A stretch of DNA of 64,000 bases from CAYZWU01 sp964482235 (GTDB taxonomy: Bacteria > Planctomycetota > B15-G4 > CAYZWU01): assembly GCA_964482235.1 (NCBI GenBank), contig CAYZWU010000006.1, forward strand, positions 62,001 through 126,000, written 5' to 3'. A program made the position numbers and the translations under genes. Shown here in pieces: positions 45,913 through 54,430 of this stretch; position 1 is the stretch's first letter; each line of letters opens with the position of its first letter. The notes under the pieces were generated by a model. It searched no databases, had not been told where the DNA came from, and was given only the letters and a program-made list of their open reading frames with translations.

Positions 45913-48213
45913 ATGCCTCGCAAGATCGTCAAATCCAAGCTCTTCATCGAAGACGAGAACGCCGTCGAGACGCTGGCCGAGGTGCCGGAGCTGGAGAGGG
46001 AACCCTGGGGTCCCGGCGCCGAGCTGAAAGTTGTCAGCAGGCCCGTGACGCGTATCGACGGGAAAGACAAGGTGACAGGACGCGCCCGGTACACCTTCGA
46101 CGTCACCCGCCCCGGCATGACCCATGCGCGAACGCTTCGTTCTCCTTTTCCACACGCCAGGATCAAGCGTATCGACATCACGAAGGCGAAGAAGGTTCCC
46201 GGCGTACTCGCAGTCATCACACACCAGAATACGCCGCCGATTCCCTGGTACTACAACACGAGCCGCCTTTTCGATTCCAACCTTCGGTACGAGGGCGACG
46301 AGGTTGCCTGCTTGGCGGCGGAGACCGCAGCCGCCGCCGAGGAGGCGCTCGGGCGGATCGAGGTGGAGTACGAGGAGCTTCCCTTCGTGCTCGACTCGGG
46401 CAAGGCGCTCGAGGAGGGAGCTCCGAAGATCCACTCCTTCGGGAATCTGATTCCCTCGAGAGGGAAACCCGTCTACGAGAGAGGCGACGTCGGGAAAGGT
46501 ATTGCCGAAGCCGACGCCGTCGCGGAGGAGACCTTCTTCACCCAGGTGCCGGTCCACAATCCCCTCGAGGCTCATGGAAGCGTGGTCGAGTGGAAGGGAG
46601 ATTCTCTCGTCGTCTGGGACTCGACCCAGGCGGTCTTCGGCGTGCGCGATGCCGTGGCGCGGTCCCTGAAGATCGAGCCGGAGAAGGTGCGGGTGATCAA
46701 GGAGCACATGGGCGGCGGTTTCGGGAGCAAGCTCGAGGCCGGCAAGTACACCGTCATGGCCGCGCTGCTGGCGCGCGAGATCGGCCGGCCGGTGAAGATC
46801 CTTCTCGATCGGCGTGAGATGAATCTCGCCGTGGGGAACCGTCCCGACTCGAGGCAGACCCTGAAGATCGGCGCGAAGAAGGACGGCACTCTCACGGCCA
46901 TCTCCCTCGAGTCGCGGGGCACGACGGGAGCCTATCCGAGCAGCGCGGGCTGCGGCGTGCCGGCCACCACCATGTATCGCTGCGCCAACGTCCGCTCCGA
47001 GGAGAAGAGCGTGATCACCAATGCGGGGCGGTGCCGTCCCTTCCGCGCTTCCGGTCACGTGCAGGGCACCTTCGCCCTCGATTCGATCCTCGACGACCTG
47101 GCCGAGAAGATCGGCATCGATCCGCTCGAGCTCCGCATGAAGAACATCGCCGACAGGGACCAGACGTCGAACCTGCCCTACACGAGCAAGCGTCTCGAGG
47201 AGGCGTACAGGAAGGGCGCGGAGGCGATCGGCTGGAAGAGGCGGCGCAGGGCGCCCGGCTCCGATCCCGGTCCGGTCAAGAGCGGGATCGGCATGGCGTC
47301 GCAGATCTGGTGGGGAGGGGGCGGCCCGCCGGCCAACGCGACGATCGAGATGAGCCGTGACGGATCGGTCCACCTCCGCGCGGGAACGCAGGACCTTGGC
47401 ACAGGGACCTACACCTTCATGGCCCAGGTCGCGGCCGAGGTTCTCGAGATCCCCATCGACCGGATCAAGGTGACCCTCGGCGACACGGAGCTCTGCCCCT
47501 ACTGCAACCTAAGCGGGGGAAGCCTGACCGCGCCGTCGGTGTCGCCCGCCGTGCGCGACGCCGCCGAAGGCCTGAAGGCCAAGCTGATCTCGGGCGCCGC
47601 CGCGATCCTGAAAGCGCCGGCGGAAGCGCTGACCTTCGACTCGGGCGTCATCTCGAGGAAGGACGGGACGTCGCGCAAGATACCGCTGGCCGAGGTCGTG
47701 GCCGGCCTGGGCGGCCAGACTCTCTCGGCCGACGGCGCACGCAACGCGAATCCCGAGGGCTTTGCCATCAACTCCTTTGGCGCACAGTTCGCCGAGGTGG
47801 AGGTCGACACGCGAACGGGCCGGGTGAAGGTGCTCAAGATCGTGGCAGCCCACGATGCGGGCCGCATCCTGAATCCCTTGACCGCCGAGAACCAGTTCCA
47901 GGGCGGGGTCATGCAGGGGCTGGGATACGCCCTGATGGAGGAGCGTGTGATGGACGGCGCCACGGGCAAGGTGCTGACCACCAACCTGCAGAGCTACAAG
48001 CTTCCCCTGATCGTGGATGCGCCCGAGATCGAGGTGATCATCGTTAGCGACAGCGACACGCGGATCAGCTCCGTCGGCGTCAAGGGGATCGGCGAGCCGC
48101 CGATCATCCCCACGGCCGGCGCCATTGCCAATGCGGTCTACAACGCCATCGGTGTGCGCGTGAAGAGTCTGCCCATCACTCCCGACAAGGTTCTCGACGC
48201 CCTGTCCGGGTAG
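45913..48213 (+). CDS. molybdopterin-binding catalytic subunit of the hydroxylase
   Basis: 766 residues. The xanthine dehydrogenase-type domains are complete: an N-terminal a/b hammerhead (about 40-160: GKDKVTGRARYTFD), then the large Mo-binding region with GGGFGSK (about 270) and further cofactor loops. The catalytic glutamate is Glu728 in GVKGIGEPP. The subunit has no export signal of its own and would be carried by the Tat signal of the FeS subunit. The substrate is probably an aldehyde or N-heterocycle. It is spaced 20 bases after the FeS gene with a GGAGGT ribosome binding site. No XdhC/CoxF-type maturation gene is visible nearby. Confidence 0.93.
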   Translation: MPRKIVKSKLFIEDENAVETLAEVPELEREPWGPGAELKVVSRPVTRIDGKDKVTGRARYTFDVTRPGMTHARTLRSPFPHARIKRIDITKAKKVPGVLAVITHQNTPPIPWYYNTSRLFDSNLRYEGDEVACLAAETAAAAEEALGRIEVEYEELPFVLDSGKALEEGAPKIHSFGNLIPSRGKPVYERGDVGKGIAEADAVAEETFFTQVPVHNPLEAHGSVVEWKGDSLVVWDSTQAVFGVRDAVARSLKIEPEKVRVIKEHMGGGFGSKLEAGKYTVMAALLAREIGRPVKILLDRREMNLAVGNRPDSRQTLKIGAKKDGTLTAISLESRGTTGAYPSSAGCGVPATTMYRCANVRSEEKSVITNAGRCRPFRASGHVQGTFALDSILDDLAEKIGIDPLELRMKNIADRDQTSNLPYTSKRLEEAYRKGAEAIGWKRRRRAPGSDPGPVKSGIGMASQIWWGGGGPPANATIEMSRDGSVHLRAGTQDLGTGTYTFMAQVAAEVLEIPIDRIKVTLGDTELCPYCNLSGGSLTAPSVSPAVRDAAEGLKAKLISGAAAILKAPAEALTFDSGVISRKDGTSRKIPLAEVVAGLGGQTLSADGARNANPEGFAINSFGAQFAEVEVDTRTGRVKVLKIVAAHDAGRILNPLTAENQFQGGVMQGLGYALMEERVMDGATGKVLTTNLQSYKLPLIVDAPEIEVIIVSDSDTRISSVGVKGIGEPPIIPTAGAIANAVYNAIGVRVKSLPITPDKVLDALSG

Positions 48214-48268
48214 CAGACCGTCGAGGGAGTCGAAAGCGAGGAGAGAAGAAAGAGAGAGGATTGAAAGC

Positions 48269-49246
48269 ATGAACCGCTTCGCCTATCACCAGCCGAAGAG
48301 TCTCGAGGAAGCCGGCAGGATCCTGTCCCGGGGGAAGCCGGCCGCGGCCGCACTGGCGGGCGGCACCGATCTCCTCGGCCTGATCAAGGACGAGATCATC
48401 CTGCCTGGAGATGTCGTGAATCTCAAAGGGATCGACGGCCTCGATCGGATCGCCTACCGGCCGGGCGAGGGCCTGACGATCGGCGCGCTCGCCACCATCG
48501 CCAAGGTCGCCGGGAACGAGGCGGTGCGAAGGAGCTACACCGTCCTTGCCGAGGCGGCCTCCGAGATCGCTTCGCCCCAGCTCAGGAACGTGGGAACCGT
48601 GGGAGGCAACCTCACACAGCGGCCGCGCTGCTGGTACTTCCGGGGCGACTTCCCGTGCGCCAAGAAGGGTGGCGACACCTGCTTCGCCTTCGAGGGGCGA
48701 AACAAGTTTCATTGCATCATCGGCGGCGGGCCGTGCTACATCGTTTTTCCTTCCGACCTGGCCGTGGCGCTTCTGGCTCTCGATGCGGAGGTCGTCATCC
48801 ACTCGCCGGACGGGTCGCGGCGCGCGGCGCTTCGCGACTTCTACGTCCTCCCCGAGGACGACGAGACGCGCGAGACGATCCTCGATCCGGGCGAGATCGT
48901 CACGGGGATCCACGTCGGCGATCTCCCCTCGGGAATCCGCAGCGGCTACGTGAAGTTCAAGGAGCGGGGCGCCTGGGACTTCGCCCTGGCCTCCGTGGCG
49001 GCCGTGATCGTGACGGGCGGCGGCAAGATCGCGGGCGGGCGTGTCGCCTTCGGCGGCGTCGCACCTGTGCCGTGGGAGGAGCCGGAGCTGAACGAGAAGC
49101 TCGCCGGCCTTGCAGCAAAGGGGAAGTCGATCCAGGCGCTCGCGGTTGAGGCGTTGAAGGAGGCGGTCCCCCTTAAGGAGAACTCCTTCAAGCTTCCCCT
49201 GGCGCGGAACCTTCTGACAAGCCTGCTCGAACGCCTGGCCGGCTGA
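48269..49246 (+). CDS. FAD subunit with a PaoB/YagS-type cysteine insert
   Basis: 325 residues. The FAD-binding module is typical of CoxM-type subunits: AGGTDLLGLIK at the N-terminus and GTVGGNLTQ at about 109-117. Between the two, the region with Cys121, Cys130, Cys138 and Cys149 matches the insert of PaoB/YagS that binds an extra [4Fe-4S] cluster, which ordinary CoxM subunits lack. The C-terminal domain (about 190-320) is the CO dehydrogenase flavoprotein C-terminal fold. Electrons from the Mo centre pass through it to an acceptor. The gene follows the Mo subunit by 55 bases. Together the three genes encode a periplasmic aldehyde oxidoreductase-like complex. Confidence 0.9.
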   Translation: MNRFAYHQPKSLEEAGRILSRGKPAAAALAGGTDLLGLIKDEIILPGDVVNLKGIDGLDRIAYRPGEGLTIGALATIAKVAGNEAVRRSYTVLAEAASEIASPQLRNVGTVGGNLTQRPRCWYFRGDFPCAKKGGDTCFAFEGRNKFHCIIGGGPCYIVFPSDLAVALLALDAEVVIHSPDGSRRAALRDFYVLPEDDETRETILDPGEIVTGIHVGDLPSGIRSGYVKFKERGAWDFALASVAAVIVTGGGKIAGGRVAFGGVAPVPWEEPELNEKLAGLAAKGKSIQALAVEALKEAVPLKENSFKLPLARNLLTSLLERLAG

Positions 49247-49301
49247 TCGCGGTGCTCCCGGGAGATGTGAGGCAAAAATGGAGCCGCGTATAGTCGAGGG
49301 C

Positions 49302-49793
49302 CTACTGAGGCGGCGTCTTGAACATGTAGTACTCGCCTGTGAATTTGATCCATCCAAGCGGTGCAATCCGGCGGACTGAGTAGGTGGCCCATTCGGAAAC
49401 TTCACCGTCGCACTTTTTCCTGACAGTCCAGAAGTGCATCCGGTTGGGCTTGAGCGCTTCTTCTACCTGATGCGTACAGCCTGTGATTCCTTCCCTGAAA
49501 TATACCTTTTCACCGGGTTTCCAGAAGTTTCCCTGAAGCTGCCCGCTCACTTTATCCTCTCTGTAGGCTTCGAAGACGGCCACATCGTATGTTCCGGCCT
49601 GACCAGCAGGTTCCAACCAGTTCAGGATCGGCTGCAGGGAATCGATCTTGGCCGGTACGATCTCCAGACCGTATTCCATGCTGTTTTCCGCCGTCGATAA
49701 GGGGCTGATTACCTCAATACCTGTGTGGTCCGTGGAAATGCATCCCGTCAGGACAATAATCGATAACACGAACGTGGCCGTTGCCTTGATCAT
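49302..49793 (-). CDS. small lipoprotein with an Fn3-like fold
   Basis: 163 residues. The signal ends in the lipobox LTGC (about residues 14-17). The remainder is beta-rich with a pattern near residues 75-160 (ILNWLEPAGQAGTYDVAVFEA, then HFWTVRKKCDG) resembling a fibronectin-III-like module. Its ATG at 49793 shares one base with the stop of the upstream lipoprotein gene, so they are translated together. GC is lower than in the surrounding molybdenum-enzyme and kinase genes. No function is known. Confidence 0.65.
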   Translation of the reverse strand: MIKATATFVLSIIVLTGCISTDHTGIEVISPLSTAENSMEYGLEIVPAKIDSLQPILNWLEPAGQAGTYDVAVFEAYREDKVSGQLQGNFWKPGEKVYFREGITGCTHQVEEALKPNRMHFWTVRKKCDGEVSEWATYSVRRIAPLGWIKFTGEYYMFKTPPQ

Positions 49794-50338
49794 CAGTTTT
49801 CCTCCAGCATCATGATCTCTTTTTTGATAGGAAGAGTGAGTTCAGGATATCTCTCCTTGAAGACCGCGGAGTCCTTGTCGAACTCGTCCTTTATCGTCGA
49901 TGCGATACCTTTGTCGTACCGAGCAATCGAAAGTGCTCCGATGTATGTCACGGACGGGCTTTCCGGCACCGTGAAGAAGGCACCTACCCGCCACTCTTTG
50001 ATGTTGCTGATGTTTCCCGGCGTGCCGCAGTAGTATCTCATGATGCCATATTTCCCCGGGGGCAGATGCCAGCAGAAGTCGTGAGGAGAGGCGGTCGGAG
50101 TCCCGACCTGCTTTCCCGTTGAGATATTCACGAGCCGGATTCCTGCACCACGGTCCGGCGGAAGCTGGAGAGATCCGAAGGCGAGGGACTTTTCGGGAGG
50201 TATCGGACCGCCGTCGTAGCGGTAGAGAATGACATCGAGCGGCGTGCATCCGGGCAGCAAAAAAAGACAGCATGGCGCCATGTACCAAATTGATCGGAGG
50301 ATCAAGAATGTCATGCTTCGCTTCACGTTTTGCATCAT
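49793..50338 (-). CDS. lipoprotein of unknown function
   Basis: 181 residues from the ATG at 50338. The frame opens at 50395 with TTG, but that would put 19 polar residues before the signal. The signal region is FLILRSIWYMAPCCLFLLPGC, with lipobox LPGC. The mature part has beta character (GGPIPPEKSLAFGSLQLPPD, then VNISTGKQVG and HLPPGKYGIMRYYCG), reminiscent of DUF2846-like periplasmic lipoproteins that display short Gly-rich strands. It is coupled by one base to the next lipoprotein gene. Composition is lower in GC, consistent with a small acquired pair. Confidence 0.6.
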   Translation of the reverse strand: MMQNVKRSMTFLILRSIWYMAPCCLFLLPGCTPLDVILYRYDGGPIPPEKSLAFGSLQLPPDRGAGIRLVNISTGKQVGTPTASPHDFCWHLPPGKYGIMRYYCGTPGNISNIKEWRVGAFFTVPESPSVTYIGALSIARYDKGIASTIKDEFDKDSAVFKERYPELTLPIKKEIMMLEEN

Positions 50339-50505
50339 ATAGGTTCCAGTCATGTCGAGTGATTTGTTTTTCCCGACCACAGGTCCTTCAAGCAAGGAAG
50401 GATAGGATAAGAAACTTCCGGTTTCAATGCTGAATCGTGCAGTGTCATGATTGAACGCTTTTCTGATTTTTCCTGGCTATCGGCTGGATGCATGGGCGAG
50501 CGCCC

Positions 50506-51219
50506 TCAATCCCGGAAGAGGCTGAAGAGGTGGCGGATCTCGTCATCCACCTGGGAACGATCGGCCAGTGTCTCGCCGATCTCGTTGCGGAGACGCTCGC
50601 GATAGCGCTTCCTGAGGCGGTGCAGGGCCACCTTTACGGCACCCTCGGTGCGTTCGAGGCGCGCGGCCGCCTCGCGGAGCGAAGAGGATTCGCCGGCGGC
50701 GTGCAGGTAGGGGATCAACACCTCGACCATCCTGGCCTGACCCCGCGCCTCCATCTCGTTCTTCAACCCGTCGAGCACCCTCTCGAGAAGCACGAGAGCC
50801 CACTGCCGGTCGAAGAGACGGTCCGGCGTGACGGCGTGCGCCGGTTCGAGCCGATAGCGCCTTTCCCCTTCTTCCAGGTCGAGGGAGAGGGGCGCTTGCC
50901 CGGCGCCGCGCTTCTGCGCCGTACGCCGGCGAAACTCCCCGCCGAGGTGGCGCTTGAAGGCGGTGAGAAGGAACGCGCGGAAGCGGCCCCGTTCAGGATC
51001 CGCCTCCCTGGCCCAGCCTTTCTCCAGGAAAGCCGCGAAGAAATCCTGCGTCAGGTCCCGCGCCGTCTCGACGTCGTGGCCGCGGCGTCGCGCGAAGGAG
51101 TAGAGCGGTGTCCAGTAGGCACTGCAAAGCTCCGTCAAGGCCTTGTGCGATGCGGCGCTGCTCCGGCCGCCCGCATCGAGAACCACGCTCCAGCGTGTGG
51201 TGTGGAAGAAGTCATTCAC
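50506..51219 (-). CDS. ECF-type RNA polymerase sigma factor
   Basis: 237 residues from a GTG start at 51219 (an ATG four bases on is out of frame). The N-terminus reads FFHTTRWSVVLDAG, the signature of the sigma-70 group common in planctomycetes and Verrucomicrobia that lies next to Ser/Thr kinases. Region 2 is LCSAYWTPLYSFARRRGHD, then ARDLTQDFFAAFLEKGW. Region 4 is LREAAARLERTEGAVKVALHRLRKRYRERL, a helix-turn-helix that reads the -35. No anti-sigma gene is adjacent; instead the kinase gene at 51311-53128 ends 91 bases upstream on the same strand, suggesting control by phosphorylation. This model is known for related ECF groups but is inference here. Confidence 0.9.
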   Translation of the reverse strand: MNDFFHTTRWSVVLDAGGRSSAASHKALTELCSAYWTPLYSFARRRGHDVETARDLTQDFFAAFLEKGWAREADPERGRFRAFLLTAFKRHLGGEFRRRTAQKRGAGQAPLSLDLEEGERRYRLEPAHAVTPDRLFDRQWALVLLERVLDGLKNEMEARGQARMVEVLIPYLHAAGESSSLREAAARLERTEGAVKVALHRLRKRYRERLRNEIGETLADRSQVDDEIRHLFSLFRD

Positions 51220-51310
51220 CTTGCTCTCGCTCCGCGATCCTTCCGATGGGAATGATAGAAGTCAGTCGCTTGTTTCCCGCACCGGGCACTTTCCAACCGG
51301 TGCAGGGAGG

Positions 51311-53128
51311 TCATTCACTCTTTTCCGGCACCTTGCCGTTTTCGAGCAGCCTGACGACGGGCGACAGGTCGAGATACCATTCGCCGTGCTCCTGAACGAT
51401 CCCGAACTTGAGGAGCTCGGTGCGATATCCGATCCCAACCTCGCCCGTGAAATCCTGGATCGTCAGGTCCGTCACCCTGAAGTTGTCGAGAGGCACCTTG
51501 ATCCGAAGCGGATCGACGTAGGGGAAGTCGAATTCTCCCCCGTATCTCTTGAGCTCGTAAGTCTTCTCGTCCATGGAGAGAAGGTGGTTCAACATCGAGG
51601 GGCTGATGAGCCCTCTCAGCTGCCCGCGCTCGGGATCCGGTCCGAGCTGCTGCAGCCTGATCAGCTTCTCCAGGGTGTAGTAGCCTATCTCCATGTTGAT
51701 GGCCTCGGTCATTTTCCGTTCGGCGATGGCTTGCTGTTTCGGTGCCAGAAAAAAGACGAGAGGAAGCAGGAGGAGGAGAGCCAGGAGCAGAAGGCCGATG
51801 GGCAGCCAGACGCCTGTCTTGGCCACACCGAGGCCGGTGAGATTCTCGGGATCTTCCTTGATCGTGTGCCACGCGATGGCACTCATCACCAGGCCGGTGA
51901 TCGCGATCATGAAGCCGATGAAGGCGGCCGTCTCGTTCCGCGCCCCGCAGGCCATGACCACGGCGCCGGCCAGGATGCCCACCGGGACGCCCAGGACACC
52001 GGTCACGGCCAGGGCGCTGATCTGCCGCGGCCGGGCCGGGAAGGGGCCGGAGTAACCCGGTTTGCCGCCTTTGCCAACGCTCCATCGCACATCGATCCTC
52101 TTCTCTCCCGGCGAGGCATGGGGAGGCGCGCTCTGGTGCTCCCGCGTGCGGTTCGTTTGCCGCGCGCTCGGTCCGCCGTCCTCGTCGCTGCCGATGAAGT
52201 CGCGCTCCTGCCCGTGACCGGTGATGGTCCGCACCCTCGTCTTGACCTCGTCGGCTCTCTGGTAGCGGCGGTCCCGCTCCTTCTCGAGAGCCCGGAGCAC
52301 AACGGCATCGAGCCGCACATCCACCTCGACCTTCTCCGATGGGGGAGGGAACCGTCCCTGTGGCAGCTCGCCGGTGAGCATCTCGTAGAAGACCACGCCG
52401 AGTGAGAAGATGTCCGCCCGGTGGTCCACCTCCCCGGCATCGCTCATCTGCTCGGGGGCCATGTAGCTGAATGTCCCCATGGCCTGGCCAGTGTTGGTCA
52501 GGGAGAGGCGGTCGGGCTCGCGCTCGAGAAGCTTGGCCAGGCCGAAATCGGCGATCTTCACGTGACCGCCGGAATCGATGAGGATGTTCTCCGGCTTGAT
52601 GTCCCGGTGCACGATGCCGCGGTCGTGGGCGTACTGCAGCGCGTCGCACACCTGGGGAACGATGGCCAGGGCTTCCCCGGGCGTCAGGTCGCCGGCCTGC
52701 TGCGCCTCGCGCAGGCTCACGCCATTGACGAACTCCATGATCAGATAGCAGATCCCGCTCCGCCATCCGGCGTCGTGGACCGACACGATGTTGGGATGCC
52801 GGAGCTTGCCCAGAACACGCGCCTCGCGGCCGAAACGTTCGCTGAAGGACGGGTCGTTCGACAGGGTGGGGGAGAGGATCTTGAGGGCCACGAGACGATC
52901 GAGGGCCAGCTGTCTCGCCCTGTAGACCACGCCCATTCCGCCGCGGCCCAGCTCCTCCTGCACCTCGAGCTCCGGGAAAGCCTCGGCGAGCTCGTTCACG
53001 AGGTACTCCTCCCCTGACGGCCCTTCCTCCTCCAGCCCCGCCTGGAGAAGACAGGCCGGGCACGCGCCTCCCGGGGTGCCGGGTGGAATCGTGGCTTCGC
53101 AGCGGTCGCACACTTTCGAATCTGCCAT
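51311..53128 (-). CDS. Ser/Thr protein kinase with N-terminal zinc ribbon and membrane segments
   Basis: 605 residues from ATG 53128, chosen because AGGAG lies upstream; an earlier in-frame start lacks one. A zinc-ribbon-like head has Cys7, Cys10, Cys23 and Cys26 (CDRC...CPAC). The kinase domain (about 55-330) shows the Gly loop LGRGGMGVVY, Lys83, Asp176 in HRDIKPEN and the DFG at 194-196. Three membrane helices follow (about 380-480), then a C-terminal domain that is probably extracytoplasmic (about 490-605). The zinc-ribbon kinase followed by an ECF sigma factor is a recurring planctomycete pair. The target is likely the sigma factor next door. Confidence 0.92.
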   Translation of the reverse strand: MADSKVCDRCEATIPPGTPGGACPACLLQAGLEEEGPSGEEYLVNELAEAFPELEVQEELGRGGMGVVYRARQLALDRLVALKILSPTLSNDPSFSERFGREARVLGKLRHPNIVSVHDAGWRSGICYLIMEFVNGVSLREAQQAGDLTPGEALAIVPQVCDALQYAHDRGIVHRDIKPENILIDSGGHVKIADFGLAKLLEREPDRLSLTNTGQAMGTFSYMAPEQMSDAGEVDHRADIFSLGVVFYEMLTGELPQGRFPPPSEKVEVDVRLDAVVLRALEKERDRRYQRADEVKTRVRTITGHGQERDFIGSDEDGGPSARQTNRTREHQSAPPHASPGEKRIDVRWSVGKGGKPGYSGPFPARPRQISALAVTGVLGVPVGILAGAVVMACGARNETAAFIGFMIAITGLVMSAIAWHTIKEDPENLTGLGVAKTGVWLPIGLLLLALLLLLPLVFFLAPKQQAIAERKMTEAINMEIGYYTLEKLIRLQQLGPDPERGQLRGLISPSMLNHLLSMDEKTYELKRYGGEFDFPYVDPLRIKVPLDNFRVTDLTIQDFTGEVGIGYRTELLKFGIVQEHGEWYLDLSPVVRLLENGKVPEKSE

Positions 53129-53236
53129 GATGATCGCTCCTGACAACAGTTGCTGCTGCCGGCATTTCACGCCGGTTTCACCATCTTCTTTGCAGGCGCC
53201 CCTCCGAAGTTACATGAAAATCCATTTTTTTCGTTT

Positions 53237-53268
53237 TTAACATGGCTCTAACAATCAGCAGGTACAAG
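53237..53268 (+). promoter_or_regulatory. PhoB-box-like direct repeat and -10 upstream of pstS
   Basis: TTAACAT (53237-53243) and CTAACAA (53248-53254) are spaced 11 bases apart, the period of PhoB boxes, and share T and CA positions with the enterobacterial CTGTCAT repeat. A -10-like TACAAG lies at 53263-53268. The match is only partial, so this is a candidate. A second -10-like TATAAA near 53304 is also possible. Confidence 0.35.
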
Positions 53269-53344
53269 AGCGCGGAAAGTTGTTCAGCGTTATTGAGAAA
53301 TATAAATATCGGAACAGCGCAGCGGCAAGACTGGAGGAAGTTAA

Positions 53345-54361
53345 ATGCTAGGAACGTGCAAGGCGATTGTGCTCCTGACCGTGCTGATTGCAGGGCTCTC
53401 GGCATCGGAGCCTCTTTTTTCCCAGGTCAAGGTCGATTCCAGGCTGCCCGAGTACGAGCCAGTCGGCGGTGTCTCGGGCAGCATCAAGAGTGTCGGTTCC
53501 GACACGATGAACAATCTCATGACCCTCTGGGCCGAGAAGTTCATCAAAATGTACCCGAACATCCCCATCGAGATCGAGGGCAAGGGGTCTTCCACCGCGC
53601 CGCCCGCCCTGAGCGCCGGTGCCTCCAATTTCGGCCCCATGAGCCGGACGATGAAAGCCAAGGAGCTGGACGCCTTCGAGAAGAAGTTCGGTTACAAGCC
53701 AAAGTGCGTGCGCGCCGCCATCGATATGCTCGCCATCTATGTTCACAAGGACAATCCCATCGTTCGCAAGGGCCTGACCCTGCGGCAGATTGACGCCATC
53801 TTCTCGAAGACCCGCAAGCTGGGACTTCCCGATGACATCGCCAGGTGGGGACAGCTCGGTCTCACCGGCGAGTGGGCCGACAAGCCGATCAGCCTCTACG
53901 GACGCAACTCGGCCTCGGGCACCTACGGCTTTCTGAAGAAGGTGGCCCTTGGCAAGGGCGACTACAAGGATTCGGTCAAGGAACAGCCGGGCAGCGCCTC
54001 GGTGGTTCAGGCCGTCGGAAGCGACCGATACGGAATTGGTTACAGTGGAATGGGTTACAAGACCTCCGACGTCGCTCTCGTCCCCCTGGCCAAGGATACC
54101 GGCAAAAAGCCCCTGGCTCCCACTCCCAAGAACGTTGCCGATTATCCCCTGGCCCGGTTTCTTCAGATCTACCTGAATCACAAACCCGGTCAGCAGCTCG
54201 AGCCTCTTCGCCGCGAATTTCTCAAGCTGGTCTTCAGCAAGGAAGGGCAGGAGGTGGCGATCAAGGATGGGTTCCTGCCCGTCACCTTCGCGATCGCCGA
54301 GCGCGACATGAAGAATATCGGCATCACGCTGGAAAAGAGAAAGATCGGATCGGAACAGTAA
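53345..54361 (+). CDS. pstS: phosphate-binding protein of the Pst transporter
   Basis: 338 residues, with GGAGGAAG upstream of the ATG. A signal peptide (about 1-27) precedes a PBP-like fold with the phosphate-loop patterns GSDTMNNLMTLWAEKF, then SRTMKAKELDAFEKKFG and SGTYGFLKKVALG (near 185), where backbone and Ser/Thr/Arg contacts bind phosphate. It delivers phosphate to the PstCA permease. The hairpin and T-run just after its stop would reduce read-through, letting it be made in excess over the permease. It is the first gene of the pst operon, likely induced by low phosphate through PhoB. Confidence 0.93.
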   Translation: MLGTCKAIVLLTVLIAGLSASEPLFSQVKVDSRLPEYEPVGGVSGSIKSVGSDTMNNLMTLWAEKFIKMYPNIPIEIEGKGSSTAPPALSAGASNFGPMSRTMKAKELDAFEKKFGYKPKCVRAAIDMLAIYVHKDNPIVRKGLTLRQIDAIFSKTRKLGLPDDIARWGQLGLTGEWADKPISLYGRNSASGTYGFLKKVALGKGDYKDSVKEQPGSASVVQAVGSDRYGIGYSGMGYKTSDVALVPLAKDTGKKPLAPTPKNVADYPLARFLQIYLNHKPGQQLEPLRREFLKLVFSKEGQEVAIKDGFLPVTFAIAERDMKNIGITLEKRKIGSEQ

Positions 54362-54380
54362 CTTGAAACGGAACTGTGAA

Positions 54381-54415
54381 GCGGGTGACGGTTCGAGAAC
54401 TGCCACCCGCTTTTT
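54381..54415 (+). terminator. terminator/attenuator between pstS and pstC
   Basis: GCGGGTG (54381-54387) pairs with CACCCGC (54404-54410). After one mismatch, CGGTTC pairs with GAACTG, giving 13 pairs in all, one a wobble. Five T residues follow (54411-54415). It begins 20 bases after the pstS stop and ends 16 bases before the pstC start. Partial read-through would set the PstS to PstC ratio. Confidence 0.82.
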
Positions 54416-54430
54416 CAAAGGAAGGACAGG

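Noticed and set aside
45838..47373. 511-codon open frame antisense to the molybdenum subunit
   Set aside because: Shadow of the plus-strand catalytic subunit, which has all expected motifs.
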